DNA of 23,053 bases from a virus. Within the stretch, counting starts at the first letter, position 1; each line of letters starts with the position of its first letter. The notes under the pieces are model-generated. The model ran no database searches and was not told the DNA's origin. It saw nothing but the letters and a program-made list of their open reading frames with translations. The translations under genes and the position numbers were made by a program. Location of the stretch: positions 1 through 23,053 of IMG/VR virus record IMGVR_UViG_3300046011_006521; one strand, 5' to 3'. This document shows, one piece after another, positions 7,157 to 14,609 of this stretch.

Positions 7157-8383
7157 TTAAAATGCTGATATAATTGCATCCATTGATTGTGATGATATGG
7201 TATTAGCTAAACGCTGTCCTATTGAATTTGATGAAGTTAATGAAGTTAAGGCAATATTCCAAATATCTTCTGGTTTTACAAGAGCAGTTCCTACTGTTTG
7301 ATCTACGGCTACTCCTATTGAAACAGAATTTGGATCAGGTACCGCCATTGAACCTGTTAATTCGTTTCCAGGTCCATATATGGTTCCTACGCGCACATCG
7401 GAGCCAGAAGGTACACCTGTAACTTGATCTGGTGATAAAAGTGAGATTGTATTAGCGGACCCAGATACTCCAATTGTGTAACGTGTTGTTACATCATCAT
7501 ACATTTGTACGTTATAGCAATATATTGCATTACGTGAGCCTGAATTAATGAGTGGGCCAGAGAATATGTTGGTTGCTGTAGTTGAGGTGGATGATATGGC
7601 ATTTGCTGTTGGAGAAGATATCACTTGACCTATTACATTAATGATACCAGCTGTAGTTGATGTTATAGCGGGTTGTACTGTAACACTGGTGACATTTCCG
7701 GTTATGTTTATAGTACCTATTCCGGTATTACTAATTGCAGCTGCATTAGTACCACTTATTACATTACCTGTTATGTTAACGATACCCAAGAAACCATTAA
7801 CTATAGCAAATGGCCCAGAACCATTTATTCCACCGGTTACGTTGCCTGTTATATTTACTGTACCTACTGATGACACGGCGAAATTATTTGATTGATTGGT
7901 ACTTCCAGGTTCAACGTTTCCTATTATATTAACAATACCCGCTGCCGAATTAGTCACAGTTCTAGCGTTAGATGTACTATTACTCGGAAGTCTTACATCT
8001 CCAATTATGTTGATGGTCCCTGTATTTACATTTTGTAGAGTATTTCTTGTGGAAACTAAATGTGCTGTTATTGTGATTGAACCAGTATTGTAGTATTTTA
8101 CAAATCCTCCTGCCACGGTAGCGCCAGAACTATCTAAACCACCCACATTAACTGATTGTGTTGTAGTGCAAGTAATATTGTAGTCAGCGTATATATTAAG
8201 CAATCCGTTCGCTACGGCACTACCGGTAGCAGTATTACGTATACTTCTAACAATAACGGTTTGATCTAACGTTACAGTTTGATTGTTTAAAAATACATCA
8301 TCAGATGCAGTTGGTATTAAACTACCACTCCATATTGCAGCGTCACTCCAATTTCCTGATATTATTGGCCATCTGTTTGGCAT
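7157..8383 (-). CDS. Beta-helix fibre/adhesin paralogue 4 of 4, 408 aa
   Basis: Probable receptor-binding or tail-fibre component. The N-terminus, MPNRWPIISGNWSDAAIWSG, then LIPTASDDVFLNNQTVTLD, is the G8-like beta domain opening shared by all four neighbours (SGNWS..xxW.xG.xPTAxDDV). Residues ~90-290 are a run of short repeats centred on NITGNV / INIxGxV, as expected for a right-handed beta-helix. The C-terminal ~110 residues carry the shared ending (NAIYCYNVQM, DVRVGTIYGPGNELTGSMAV, GVAVDQTVGTALVKPEDIW, IGQRLANT). A TTG at 8407 could extend the ORF by MQLLKENN but the ATG at 8383, one nt after the previous stop (TAATATG) behind AAGGA, is clearly better. It is the last of the tandem set. Confidence 0.85.
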   Translation of the reverse strand: MPNRWPIISGNWSDAAIWSGSLIPTASDDVFLNNQTVTLDQTVIVRSIRNTATGSAVANGLLNIYADYNITCTTTQSVNVGGLDSSGATVAGGFVKYYNTGSITITAHLVSTRNTLQNVNTGTINIIGDVRLPSNSTSNARTVTNSAAGIVNIIGNVEPGSTNQSNNFAVSSVGTVNITGNVTGGINGSGPFAIVNGFLGIVNITGNVISGTNAAAISNTGIGTINITGNVTSVTVQPAITSTTAGIINVIGQVISSPTANAISSTSTTATNIFSGPLINSGSRNAIYCYNVQMYDDVTTRYTIGVSGSANTISLLSPDQVTGVPSGSDVRVGTIYGPGNELTGSMAVPDPNSVSIGVAVDQTVGTALVKPEDIWNIALTSLTSSNSIGQRLANTISSQSMDAIISAF

Positions 8384-8384
8384 A

Positions 8385-9560
8385 TTATTTTCCTTTAAAA
8401 GCTGCAATAGTTGCTGCTGTGGTTTGTACTGTTGCTATATTTTGTAAACGAGCTCCAATTGTATTGGAACCTGTTAAACTTGATACTGCATACGTTAAAA
8501 TATCTTGTGGGGTCAATGTAGCAGAACCTGTTGTTTGATCTACGGGTACTCCGTAACGAACAGAACTAGTTGCAGGTACTACCATTGAACCGGAAAATTC
8601 GTTTGATCCACCATATAAACTTCCGCTTCGTACATCGGTTTGAGTGGGTAGGCTTGAAGTAAATGACGTATCGTAAAATGTTACGTCTTTACCGAATGTA
8701 TCTGATTGGAAAGTGTAGGTTGGATGCGAATCTGAAAAGTATTGTATTTTTGGGGAAAATACTGCGTTAATATTATTTTGGTTGATTAATGGACCAGATA
8801 CACGTACTGTTGCTGCTGTTGATGTTGATGATATACTTGGGGTGTTATTATTTGCTGCAATGGAGCCCGAGATAGTAAGTGTGCTACCTTGGGTACTACT
8901 AATAGCAGGTGCAATTCGAGCTATGCATGAACCTGTTATATTTATAGTACATGCTGATATTGTATTGACTATTGCGGTTCCATTAGCACCAGTTGTACCT
9001 CCTAATACGTTTCCTAATATATTTAAGACACATGCTGAATTAGCATAAATAGCATTAGCTGATGGTGCACCGGTATTAGTACCTCCGGTAACATTTCCTA
9101 TAATATTTATTGTTGCAGCTGCTTGTACATTTAACGCAGCATTTACTCCACCACTATTAACTAATGGATTTGATAATTCTCCATTAATATTTACTACACA
9201 TACGCTATTAACAGATACTGCAGCTTGCCCTCCGCCGGTAGCAGCTCCGATTAAATTTGAATTTATATTTACAATTATACCAATACCTGTTATTCTAACT
9301 AAACCGCCAATTGGACCGGTCAAAGATTTAGCTATTATACCATTTGTTGCAGTACATGTTAATGTCCTACTAGTAGAAATAGTTACGTTGCTGGTAGCAT
9401 TTGCAGCTCCTGTTAATGATATAATTGTAGCATCAACATCTAATGTTACTATATGGTTAGCTGCAATTACAACATCATCTGCAGATGTAGGAACTACACC
9501 TCCTACCCAAGTTCCGGTGGCTGACCAATTTCCTGTTGCAGCTGATGTTATTGTTGCCAT
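8385..9560 (-). CDS. Beta-helix fibre/adhesin paralogue 3 of 4, 391 aa
   Basis: Begins MATITSAATGNWSATGTWVG and continues VVPTSADDVVIAANHIVTLD, the clearest G8-like N-terminal domain of the four. The middle (about residues 85-270) is a low-complexity beta-helix with repeats such as INIIGNVTGG, LNILGNVLGG and INITGSC. The C-terminal domain repeats the family pattern: NAVFSPKIQYF, PTYTFQSDTFG, DVRSGSLYGGSNEFSGSMVV, GVPVDQTTGSATLTPQDI, IGARLQNIATVQT. The ATG at 9560 lies one nt after the previous stop (TAATATG) with AAAAGGAAC upstream; the TTG at 9596 inside the upstream gene is rejected. Likely a trimeric fibre or adhesin; the receptor is unknown. Divergence among paralogues is concentrated in the central helix. 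Confidence 0.85.
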   Translation of the reverse strand: MATITSAATGNWSATGTWVGGVVPTSADDVVIAANHIVTLDVDATIISLTGAANATSNVTISTSRTLTCTATNGIIAKSLTGPIGGLVRITGIGIIVNINSNLIGAATGGGQAAVSVNSVCVVNINGELSNPLVNSGGVNAALNVQAAATINIIGNVTGGTNTGAPSANAIYANSACVLNILGNVLGGTTGANGTAIVNTISACTINITGSCIARIAPAISSTQGSTLTISGSIAANNNTPSISSTSTAATVRVSGPLINQNNINAVFSPKIQYFSDSHPTYTFQSDTFGKDVTFYDTSFTSSLPTQTDVRSGSLYGGSNEFSGSMVVPATSSVRYGVPVDQTTGSATLTPQDILTYAVSSLTGSNTIGARLQNIATVQTTAATIAAFKGK

Positions 9561-9561
9561 A

Positions 9562-10818
9562 TTATAAAGTTCCTTTTGATGAAATTGCTGCTGCAACGTT
9601 TGCTACAGTTGCAGTGTTTTTTAATCGGGTTCCAACTGCCGTAGAACCAGTCAAACTACTTGTTGGAGTCGCCCATGCATTTTGTGTATCAAATGAAGCA
9701 GAACCTGTTGTGTTCCCTACAGGTACTCCTTTAAGTACAGAACCGGTAGACGGTATTGCTACTACACCGGTAAATTGAGAGGTATCTCCAAACGTAATTC
9801 CTTGGCGTACATTGTTAATGGAAGGGAAATTTCCGGGATAATCTGTTGTATATAGTGTTCTTTGTTCTCCAAATGTTTCTGTATCAAATGTCCAAGTTGG
9901 TGTTGAACCTGATATAAGTTGTATGTTTGGGGCAAATACTGCGTTGCGATTTCCAGTATTATAGAATGGACCTGTCAAAATATTTGTTGCAGAGGGATTT
10001 GTTAATGAAATGCCTACAATGTTGTATGATGCATGTATGGGCCCTATAATAGTTGTTGTTCCTGCACCAGTTAGTGAAAGTGCTGGGGATGTAAATGCTG
10101 CGCAGCTTCCGGAAATTTCTGTTATATGTGATGTAGTGCTGACTATTGCTGGGCCTAAAATACTACCGGTTATGGTAATAATAGAGTTTGCTGCTGGTGT
10201 AGCTATAATGCCAGATTCTCCAAAGTTTGATAAAGTTCCTTTGATGTCAACAGTTACTAGATTAGTATTGCATGTTAGTTGTGGTGCACCATTAGTTACC
10301 ATACTTCCTGATATGTTGATTGAACATGGGGAGGTTATGTTAAATGTTTGAGCTCGGGTGTCTGTAGTAGTCGTACTCATACTTCCTGTAAAATTTACAG
10401 TCTGGTTGGTTCTAACTCCTATGCAGTATAGACTTGCACCGTTGGCTACAGTGCTTCCAGATATATTTACAACTCCAGAACCACTTAAAATAATTGAGGA
10501 GTTAAAGTTAGTTAAAAGTGCTCTAATTATATTTCCATTAATCGAACAACCCGTTGAACCAATATATCGTATAACTTCTACTGCATTTCCTTGTATGGTA
10601 TCCGCAGATATTGTTATATTAGAGTTAATATCAAATCTACCGCCAGCTACTGCGGGTGAAGATGCATTGTTTCGTAAACTTAATACTGCACTACTAGTGT
10701 CAATAGTTACAACAAAATTATTTGGGCGAACATCATCTGCAGCAGTTGGTAACGCACCTGTATTCCATACCGTAGTATCGCTCCAATTTCCTGATTTTAC
10801 TGCATATACATTTGCCAT
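9562..10818 (-). CDS. Beta-helix fibre/adhesin paralogue 2 of 4, 418 aa
   Basis: Starts MANVYAVKSGNWSDTTVWNT with LPTAADDVRPNNFVVTID, the shared N-terminal domain. Central repeats include VNISGSTV, INISGSMVTNG, VDIKGTLS and ITITGSILG, a beta-helix pattern that is less regular than in paralogues 3 and 4. The C-terminal domain contains NAVFAPNIQLISGS, PTWTFDTETFGEQRTLYTTD, NVRQGITFGD, GVPVGNTTGSASFDTQNAW and VGTRLKNTATV. It starts 2 nt after the stop of paralogue 1 (TAATTATG) without a strong ribosome binding site, so translational coupling is likely. Function as a host-recognition protein is inferred from architecture and location in the fibre cassette. Confidence 0.85.
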   Translation of the reverse strand: MANVYAVKSGNWSDTTVWNTGALPTAADDVRPNNFVVTIDTSSAVLSLRNNASSPAVAGGRFDINSNITISADTIQGNAVEVIRYIGSTGCSINGNIIRALLTNFNSSIILSGSGVVNISGSTVANGASLYCIGVRTNQTVNFTGSMSTTTTDTRAQTFNITSPCSINISGSMVTNGAPQLTCNTNLVTVDIKGTLSNFGESGIIATPAANSIITITGSILGPAIVSTTSHITEISGSCAAFTSPALSLTGAGTTTIIGPIHASYNIVGISLTNPSATNILTGPFYNTGNRNAVFAPNIQLISGSTPTWTFDTETFGEQRTLYTTDYPGNFPSINNVRQGITFGDTSQFTGVVAIPSTGSVLKGVPVGNTTGSASFDTQNAWATPTSSLTGSTAVGTRLKNTATVANVAAAISSKGTL

Positions 10819-10820
10819 AA

Positions 10821-12113
10821 TTACACTTTAAATGATGATATGGTAGCTCCTACTGTTTGTATAGTGGAAGCTCCGGTTAATAAATTTCCTATACTACCCG
10901 AGTCGGTTAAATTTTGTGTTGCAACATTAAACATATCTTCTGCTGTAAATATAGCAAAACCTGTTGTGTTGTCTGTTGCAACTCCGTTTTTTACTACGGT
11001 CGGATCCGGCATTGCTAGTGAGCCAGTTAATCCAAAATTATATTGTGTTCCTTTTCGTACATCAGTTTGTTGAGGTACTCCAGGTAATTGATTTGAAGTG
11101 TAAAGTGTTTTTGATACACCTGCTGTTTCTGTGTCAAATTGCCATGTTGTTGAGGTAGGTTCTATCATTTGCATACGATATGCATATACTGCGTTAAATG
11201 AACCGGTATTGTAGAATGGGCCTGTGAATAGGTTTGTTGCGCCGGTACCGGTTGAAATAACTCCGGATGCAGAAATGCTTGATGATATTGGTCCGCGGAC
11301 TATTAATTGGGAGTTTCCTGTTAATGAAATTGTACTAGTAGTTCCTGCTGTTAAACTGCCCGAAATATATACTTGAATCGCGTTTGCTGTTGAAACCAAT
11401 TGTCCGCCAGTTGTTCCGTTTGTAGTTACGCTACCCGTTACTGTAATTATCGAACCTATGCCTGGCAGAGAGATAAGTGGATTTGTTGTATAAGTTGTTG
11501 ATATATTTCCGTTGATATTTATTGTTCCTTCTAAGTTGTTTAATAATATTATTGGTACGTTATTTAAAGGTGGAGGAGTAATAACTGGGCCTGTTAGATT
11601 TAATGTTGTTCCAGCAGCGTTTACAACAATTGTTTGTTGTGATACAGCAGAACCCGTAGGTGATATACTACCGCTGATATTAATAGTGGATGCAGAGTTT
11701 ATATTGATAAGTGCGCGTCCATTAGCACCGGTTGTCCGTTTTATAGCTCCATTAATATTAATTACACCTGAGCCATTAATTATTAATGTTATTATATTAA
11801 TATTATTATTTATAGTATCAATATCACCATTAATTGTAAATCCATTAGATCCTGAATTAAATGTTAAACAATTAGTCGTGCCTGAGTTAATGTTAGCTGT
11901 TATAGTGTAATTATCATTGATTACAAATCCGCCGCCAGATGCAGCACTACCCGTTGTTAGTGTTCGTAATTGTAACACATTGATATTTTGGTCTATAGTT
12001 ACAGTAAATCCATTTGCTGCTACATCGTCAGATGCAGTAGGTAATCCTAATCCGTCATTCCATATTGCGGAGTTACTCCAATTTCCTGATGCTATAGCCC
12101 ATCTAATCGGCAT
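10821..12113 (-). CDS. Beta-helix fibre/adhesin paralogue 1 of 4, 430 aa
   Basis: Begins MPIRWAIASGNWSNSAIWND with LPTASDDVAANGFTVTID, the common N-terminal domain; its first residues are closest to paralogue 4 (MPNRWPIISGNW). The centre has INGDIDTINN, ININGAIKRT, INISGSISPTGS and ININGNIS repeats. The C-terminal domain has NAVYAYRMQMIEP, TTWQFDTETAGVSKTLYTSN, DVRKGTQYNF, GSLAMPDPTVVKNGVATDN and IGNLLTGASTIQT. It starts one nt after the stop of the 96-aa gene, with AAAAAGGAC as ribosome binding site. It is the first and longest of the four tandem copies. Confidence 0.85.
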   Translation of the reverse strand: MPIRWAIASGNWSNSAIWNDGLGLPTASDDVAANGFTVTIDQNINVLQLRTLTTGSAASGGGFVINDNYTITANINSGTTNCLTFNSGSNGFTINGDIDTINNNINIITLIINGSGVININGAIKRTTGANGRALININSASTINISGSISPTGSAVSQQTIVVNAAGTTLNLTGPVITPPPLNNVPIILLNNLEGTININGNISTTYTTNPLISLPGIGSIITVTGSVTTNGTTGGQLVSTANAIQVYISGSLTAGTTSTISLTGNSQLIVRGPISSSISASGVISTGTGATNLFTGPFYNTGSFNAVYAYRMQMIEPTSTTWQFDTETAGVSKTLYTSNQLPGVPQQTDVRKGTQYNFGLTGSLAMPDPTVVKNGVATDNTTGFAIFTAEDMFNVATQNLTDSGSIGNLLTGASTIQTVGATISSFKV

Positions 12114-12114
12114 T

Positions 12115-12405
12115 TTATAGTCCTTTTTCTATTATAAATTGTTGTATAATTCCCAGTATGTTATATGCTGCCGTTTCAGCCGGCATATCTTCGGATTCAA
12201 ATACATCCAAATATACTACGGGACGATCATGTCCTTGCAATACATCTGTTACTCCGCCTTCTAATTCGCGGTAAGGTGTTAAACGCATTGCTACGCTAGC
12301 TCCAACTGATGTTGGTTTAACTAGAGGTGATATTGATAAATTTATAGTGTAATATGGATATTCAATTCCATCTACTGTTATAGGATTTGTTGATTGTATT
12401 GGCAT
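12115..12405 (-). CDS. Small conserved-looking protein inside fibre cassette, 96 aa, function unknown
   Basis: Begins MPIQSTNPITVDGIEYPYYT and is a compact alpha/beta protein with ISPLVKPTSVGASVAMRLTP, a charged middle and a C-terminal helix (NILGIIQQFIIEKGL). No known catalytic motif. It sits between the 159-aa fibre-like gene and the four beta-helix fibres, with 4-nt and 1-nt gaps, so it belongs to the same translation-coupled unit. A GTG at 12450 would extend it by 15 residues into the previous gene; the ATG at 12405 is preferred because the neighbours also use stop-start junctions. Candidate roles are fibre assembly helper, connector or baseplate adaptor; none is shown by the sequence. 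Confidence 0.7.
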   Translation of the reverse strand: MPIQSTNPITVDGIEYPYYTINLSISPLVKPTSVGASVAMRLTPYRELEGGVTDVLQGHDRPVVYLDVFESEDMPAETAAYNILGIIQQFIIEKGL

Positions 12406-12409
12406 AACT

Positions 12410-12889
12410 TTATAAATATGTGTATGAATATCTGTTTGTCCAAGCAGCACTTGAAGTTGTTTGGGTTAAAGTTTCTCCGGATGAAGATATAGAAAGTCTT
12501 GAAATATCCCAAACGTTAGCAGATTCAGATGAACCTGAAATTGCTTGTCCTAAATAGAGTAAATTGACATTTGGATCTACAGATCCGGTATAATCGCTTC
12601 TGCGAATATATTCTGCAGCTCCAACACCTGTTAGTCCAGATCCATCGCCGGTGAAACTTCCGGTAAAAGATCCTGTGGTATATGATGAGGTAAATGCATT
12701 GAATGATGCAGTGGTAACTAGAGAACCGGTGTCAATTGTTACACCACCTTCTAAAAATGATGCAGTTAATGCATATGATGCGGTACCTTGCAATGATGCT
12801 GTTATTCCGGCTGTTACTGTGAGTGAACCGGTTATGTTGGAATTTCCCTGTGAGAAAAATCCATTTTTAATTATGAATTCGTTTGGCAT
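12410..12889 (-). CDS. Short fibre-like protein with TGSFTGSF module, 159 aa
   Basis: Starts MPNEFIIKNGFFSQGNSNIT and continues GSLTVTAGITASLQGTASYA, LTASFLEGGVTIDTG. Residues 54-90 (SFNAFTSSYTTGSFTGSF and GDGSGLTGV) repeat the module found twice in the 1209-aa fibre. Such ASYA/GSFTGSF shafts are trimeric fibre stems in related phages (general knowledge), so this is probably a short fibre segment or an attachment piece lacking a receptor-binding tip. The last 60 residues (YLGQAISGSSESANVWDISR, ending SYTYL) are unique in the window. Start context GGAAAGGGAAAAGATATG is good and an ATATTTATA box lies about 37 nt upstream. Confidence 0.8.
   Translation of the reverse strand: MPNEFIIKNGFFSQGNSNITGSLTVTAGITASLQGTASYALTASFLEGGVTIDTGSLVTTASFNAFTSSYTTGSFTGSFTGDGSGLTGVGAAEYIRRSDYTGSVDPNVNLLYLGQAISGSSESANVWDISRLSISSSGETLTQTTSSAAWTNRYSYTYL
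12411..12419 (-). promoter_or_regulatory. ATATTTATA box overlapping the end of the 159-aa gene
   Basis: Coding-strand ATATTTATA lies 5 nt before the ATG of the 96-aa gene and also encodes the last residues and stop of the 159-aa gene. It may be a real box or a coincidence forced by coding; it is the least convincing of the eight copies. Confidence 0.25.
12620..12730 (-). repeat. TGSFTGSF fibre module, copy C
   Basis: Third copy of the module encoding TGSLVTTASFN..FTSSYTTGSFTGSF.GDGS.LTG, here in the 159-aa gene. The protein match to copies A and B in the 1209-aa fibre is nearly complete over about 35 residues. Confidence 0.75.
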
Positions 12890-12926
12890 ATCTTTTCCCT
12901 TTCCAAGATTATGTTAGTATGTTTAT

Positions 12927-12935
12927 TATAAATAT
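12927..12935 (-). promoter_or_regulatory. Conserved ATATTTATA box before the 159-aa fibre gene
   Basis: Coding-strand ATATTTATA followed by ATAAACATAC, in the intergenic space before the ATG at 12889. It would allow the second half of the fibre cassette to be transcribed on its own. Confidence 0.45.
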
Positions 12936-12937
12936 GG

Positions 12938-13095
12938 TTAAATTCCGAAACGTGCTCTTGTTGCGTTAAAGTTTTGTAGGTTCTCCTAATATATCTCTTA
13001 TATTTTCATCAATGATAATATATCAAAATATAAGTGTATCTAAATTTGCTTCTTGATAATCTACTAAAATTTTTTTAATTATCGCGGGTTTATTT
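12938..13095 (-). pseudogene. Gap with probable coding debris between lectin-type and short fibre genes
   Basis: No intact gene fits here, but the coding strand keeps protein-like runs. Bases 13026-13100 read in one frame as FKNKPAIIKKILVDYQ continuing EANLDTLIF, stop TGA at 13023-13025, then YIIIDENIRDILGEPTKL to a TAA at 12966. In another frame 12938-12985 reads ENLQNFNATRARFGI and a TAA, which resembles a fibre C-terminus. No start codon or ribosome binding site serves these segments. I read the stretch as remnants of a gene lost when the cassette was rearranged, though chance open frames in AT-rich DNA are possible. No hairpin terminator is visible. Confidence 0.35.
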
Positions 13096-13269
13096 TTAAA
13101 TTAATCCTTCCTCATACTCAATGTAAATACCATCTTCATCTTCTTGTGGCTCGGTGTAAGTTCTTGTTACTGCATCATCACTTACTGGTATTCCAATTAG
13201 TGTATTTATCTCTCCAATGAAAGCATTTGCTTCTTCAAGTGTTTCAAAGTATCTTTTAGTAAATTCCAT
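13096..13269 (-). CDS. 57-aa acidic protein of unknown function
   Basis: Begins MEFTKRYFETLEEANAFIGE and continues INTLIGIPVSDDAVTRTYTE, ending with a very acidic PQEDEDGIYIEYEEGLI. The start ATG lies inside the last codons of the lectin-type gene (14-nt overlap), a normal phage arrangement for coupled translation. The coherent composition, the YFxTxEEAxxFI helix and the stop 0.17 kb later argue that it is real despite its size. There is no clear ribosome binding site apart from upstream translation. It could be a small chaperone or stabiliser for the protein encoded just before it; this is only a guess from the overlap. Confidence 0.6.
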   Translation of the reverse strand: MEFTKRYFETLEEANAFIGEINTLIGIPVSDDAVTRTYTEPQEDEDGIYIEYEEGLI

Positions 13270-14608
13270 AATAGTTGTTTATGTTTGTTTCAATTGCTGT
13301 ACGATTTGAGGATTGGTCGTTTCCATTCCAAAGAATACCTTCTTGAAAGTAACCATTGTTAAATATAGTATTGTCGGAATTACCAAAAGAATTTGGACCA
13401 TTATTAATTATGCTGATGCCACTAGTTTGTTGGACATTGTTTATCCACATATTGACATCTGAATTTCCTAATCTTTGCGTAAATGCGATAAAATCACCAG
13501 TTAATGAGGATGTTCCATTTGTTGATGATCCAAAACTAGATAAATTATTATTACTTAACCATCTAAATGAATTTGCTTGTTCATTATTAGAAGAACCAAA
13601 TGAAATAATATTACCACTTACCCTATTCCCAACATAAACACTCGATACTAAGTTGTTTGCATTTAATGAGAAAAAACCAATACTATACCTATCATTTGTA
13701 AACAATGTGCTTAATCTACCATTGCCGGGGTCAATAATTAGAGAACCATTTGAAACTATTTGACATTGATTAGCGGCACTTGTTTGTGTTCCATTTCTTC
13801 CACTCCCACTATGGTCGTACCACGTTGTTACAAAGCCGTTACCTCCAGCTGTTGCAACTGTCTTTTGATAAGGTTTAACTGTTGATGTTTGACTTATTTG
13901 AAAACCCCAAATAGCCATTCCTTTTGTTATATCTCCTAAGTAAGTAGTAGATACTCCATCTGGTGAAAAATTAATAGAAATTTGTAAAGTTGCATTAGCA
14001 GCAGTTTCAGTGAATGAAACTAAGTACCAATCATTAATATCTGGAGTAATAGTAAGATTTACAAATGGTGCTGGTTGTGAAACAATTGTTCCAGTTGCTA
14101 AATTTAACCACGCTTGCCTAGAGTTCAATCCAGTAGTTGTTGAAAGTCTAAAGTTGTCTCTACCTTGTGCCTTTATCCAAAAAGAAACAGTATAAGTATT
14201 ACCACCAACACCAGTAGTAGCTCTAGACACACCGTGAGTAGACGTCACCGCTGTTTCCAATAATACTCTCCCACTTGCCACACCTAAAGGGTCATTGATA
14301 AGTATTGGGCTAACTTGTGAAGCAGACTTACTCCAAGTAGTTTGTGATAAATCTTCACTCCATATTGCTAAATTATAACCAACAAAGTCGTTCACAGCAA
14401 TACCGTCTAAATCACCATTTGAATCAAAACCGAAATCTTCTTCAGCATTATCTAGGCTTCTTCTAACTCTAATAGCCATACCTGAATAAGCATTTCTTAA
14501 CTTACGCAAAGAATAAGCAACTGCTGCATTTGGAAATAAGTCCAAAAGTAAAGGTTGTGATTGTGGTCTAGGTCCTATTCTTACTCTCGATCTAATACGT
14601 ATTGCCAT
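13256..14608 (-). CDS. Lectin-type fibre protein: AbfB/concanavalin-like fold with inserted CBM-like domain, 450 aa
   Basis: Residues 20-77 (LLDLFPNAAVAYSLRKLRNA, YSGMAIRVRRS, DFGFDSNGDLD, NDFVG) and residues 255-330 (GGNGFVTTWYDHSGSGRNGT, QTSAANQCQIVSNGSLI) together match the start of the arabinofuranosidase-B catalytic-like/concanavalin fold seen in many phage and bacterial surface proteins. Between them, residues 78-252 (NLAIWSEDLSQTTWSKS, YTVSFWIKAQG, WYLVSFTETA, MAIWGFQISQ) look like a carbohydrate-binding module of the CBM4/9-like jelly-roll type. The remainder is a Ser/Asn-rich beta-sandwich ending SNRTAIETNINNYYGIY. Start: TAATATG with AAGAGGA upstream. Role inferred: binds or possibly trims host surface glycans. 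Catalytic residues cannot be confirmed by eye, so binding is the safer call. Confidence 0.8.
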   Translation of the reverse strand: MAIRIRSRVRIGPRPQSQPLLLDLFPNAAVAYSLRKLRNAYSGMAIRVRRSLDNAEEDFGFDSNGDLDGIAVNDFVGYNLAIWSEDLSQTTWSKSASQVSPILINDPLGVASGRVLLETAVTSTHGVSRATTGVGGNTYTVSFWIKAQGRDNFRLSTTTGLNSRQAWLNLATGTIVSQPAPFVNLTITPDINDWYLVSFTETAANATLQISINFSPDGVSTTYLGDITKGMAIWGFQISQTSTVKPYQKTVATAGGNGFVTTWYDHSGSGRNGTQTSAANQCQIVSNGSLIIDPGNGRLSTLFTNDRYSIGFFSLNANNLVSSVYVGNRVSGNIISFGSSNNEQANSFRWLSNNNLSSFGSSTNGTSSLTGDFIAFTQRLGNSDVNMWINNVQQTSGISIINNGPNSFGNSDNTIFNNGYFQEGILWNGNDQSSNRTAIETNINNYYGIY

Positions 14609-14609
14609 A

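Noticed and set aside
8384-8407. TTG start for beta-helix paralogue 4
   Set aside because: The ATG at 8383 aligns with MPIRWAIASGNW of paralogue 1 and follows a good AAGGA site.
9561-9596. TTG start for beta-helix paralogue 3
   Set aside because: The ATG at 9560 gives the same N-terminal pattern as the other paralogues and a TAATATG junction with AAAAGGAAC upstream.
7641-11910. Many plus-strand ORFs rich in Val, Pro, Thr and Ile
   Set aside because: These are shadows of the four repetitive beta-helix genes; their repeated look reflects the repeats on the other strand.
12406-12450. GTG start that lengthens the 96-aa protein by 15 residues
   Set aside because: It would overlap the upstream gene by 41 nt and lacks a ribosome binding site; the ATG 4 nt after the previous stop fits the pattern of the neighbours.
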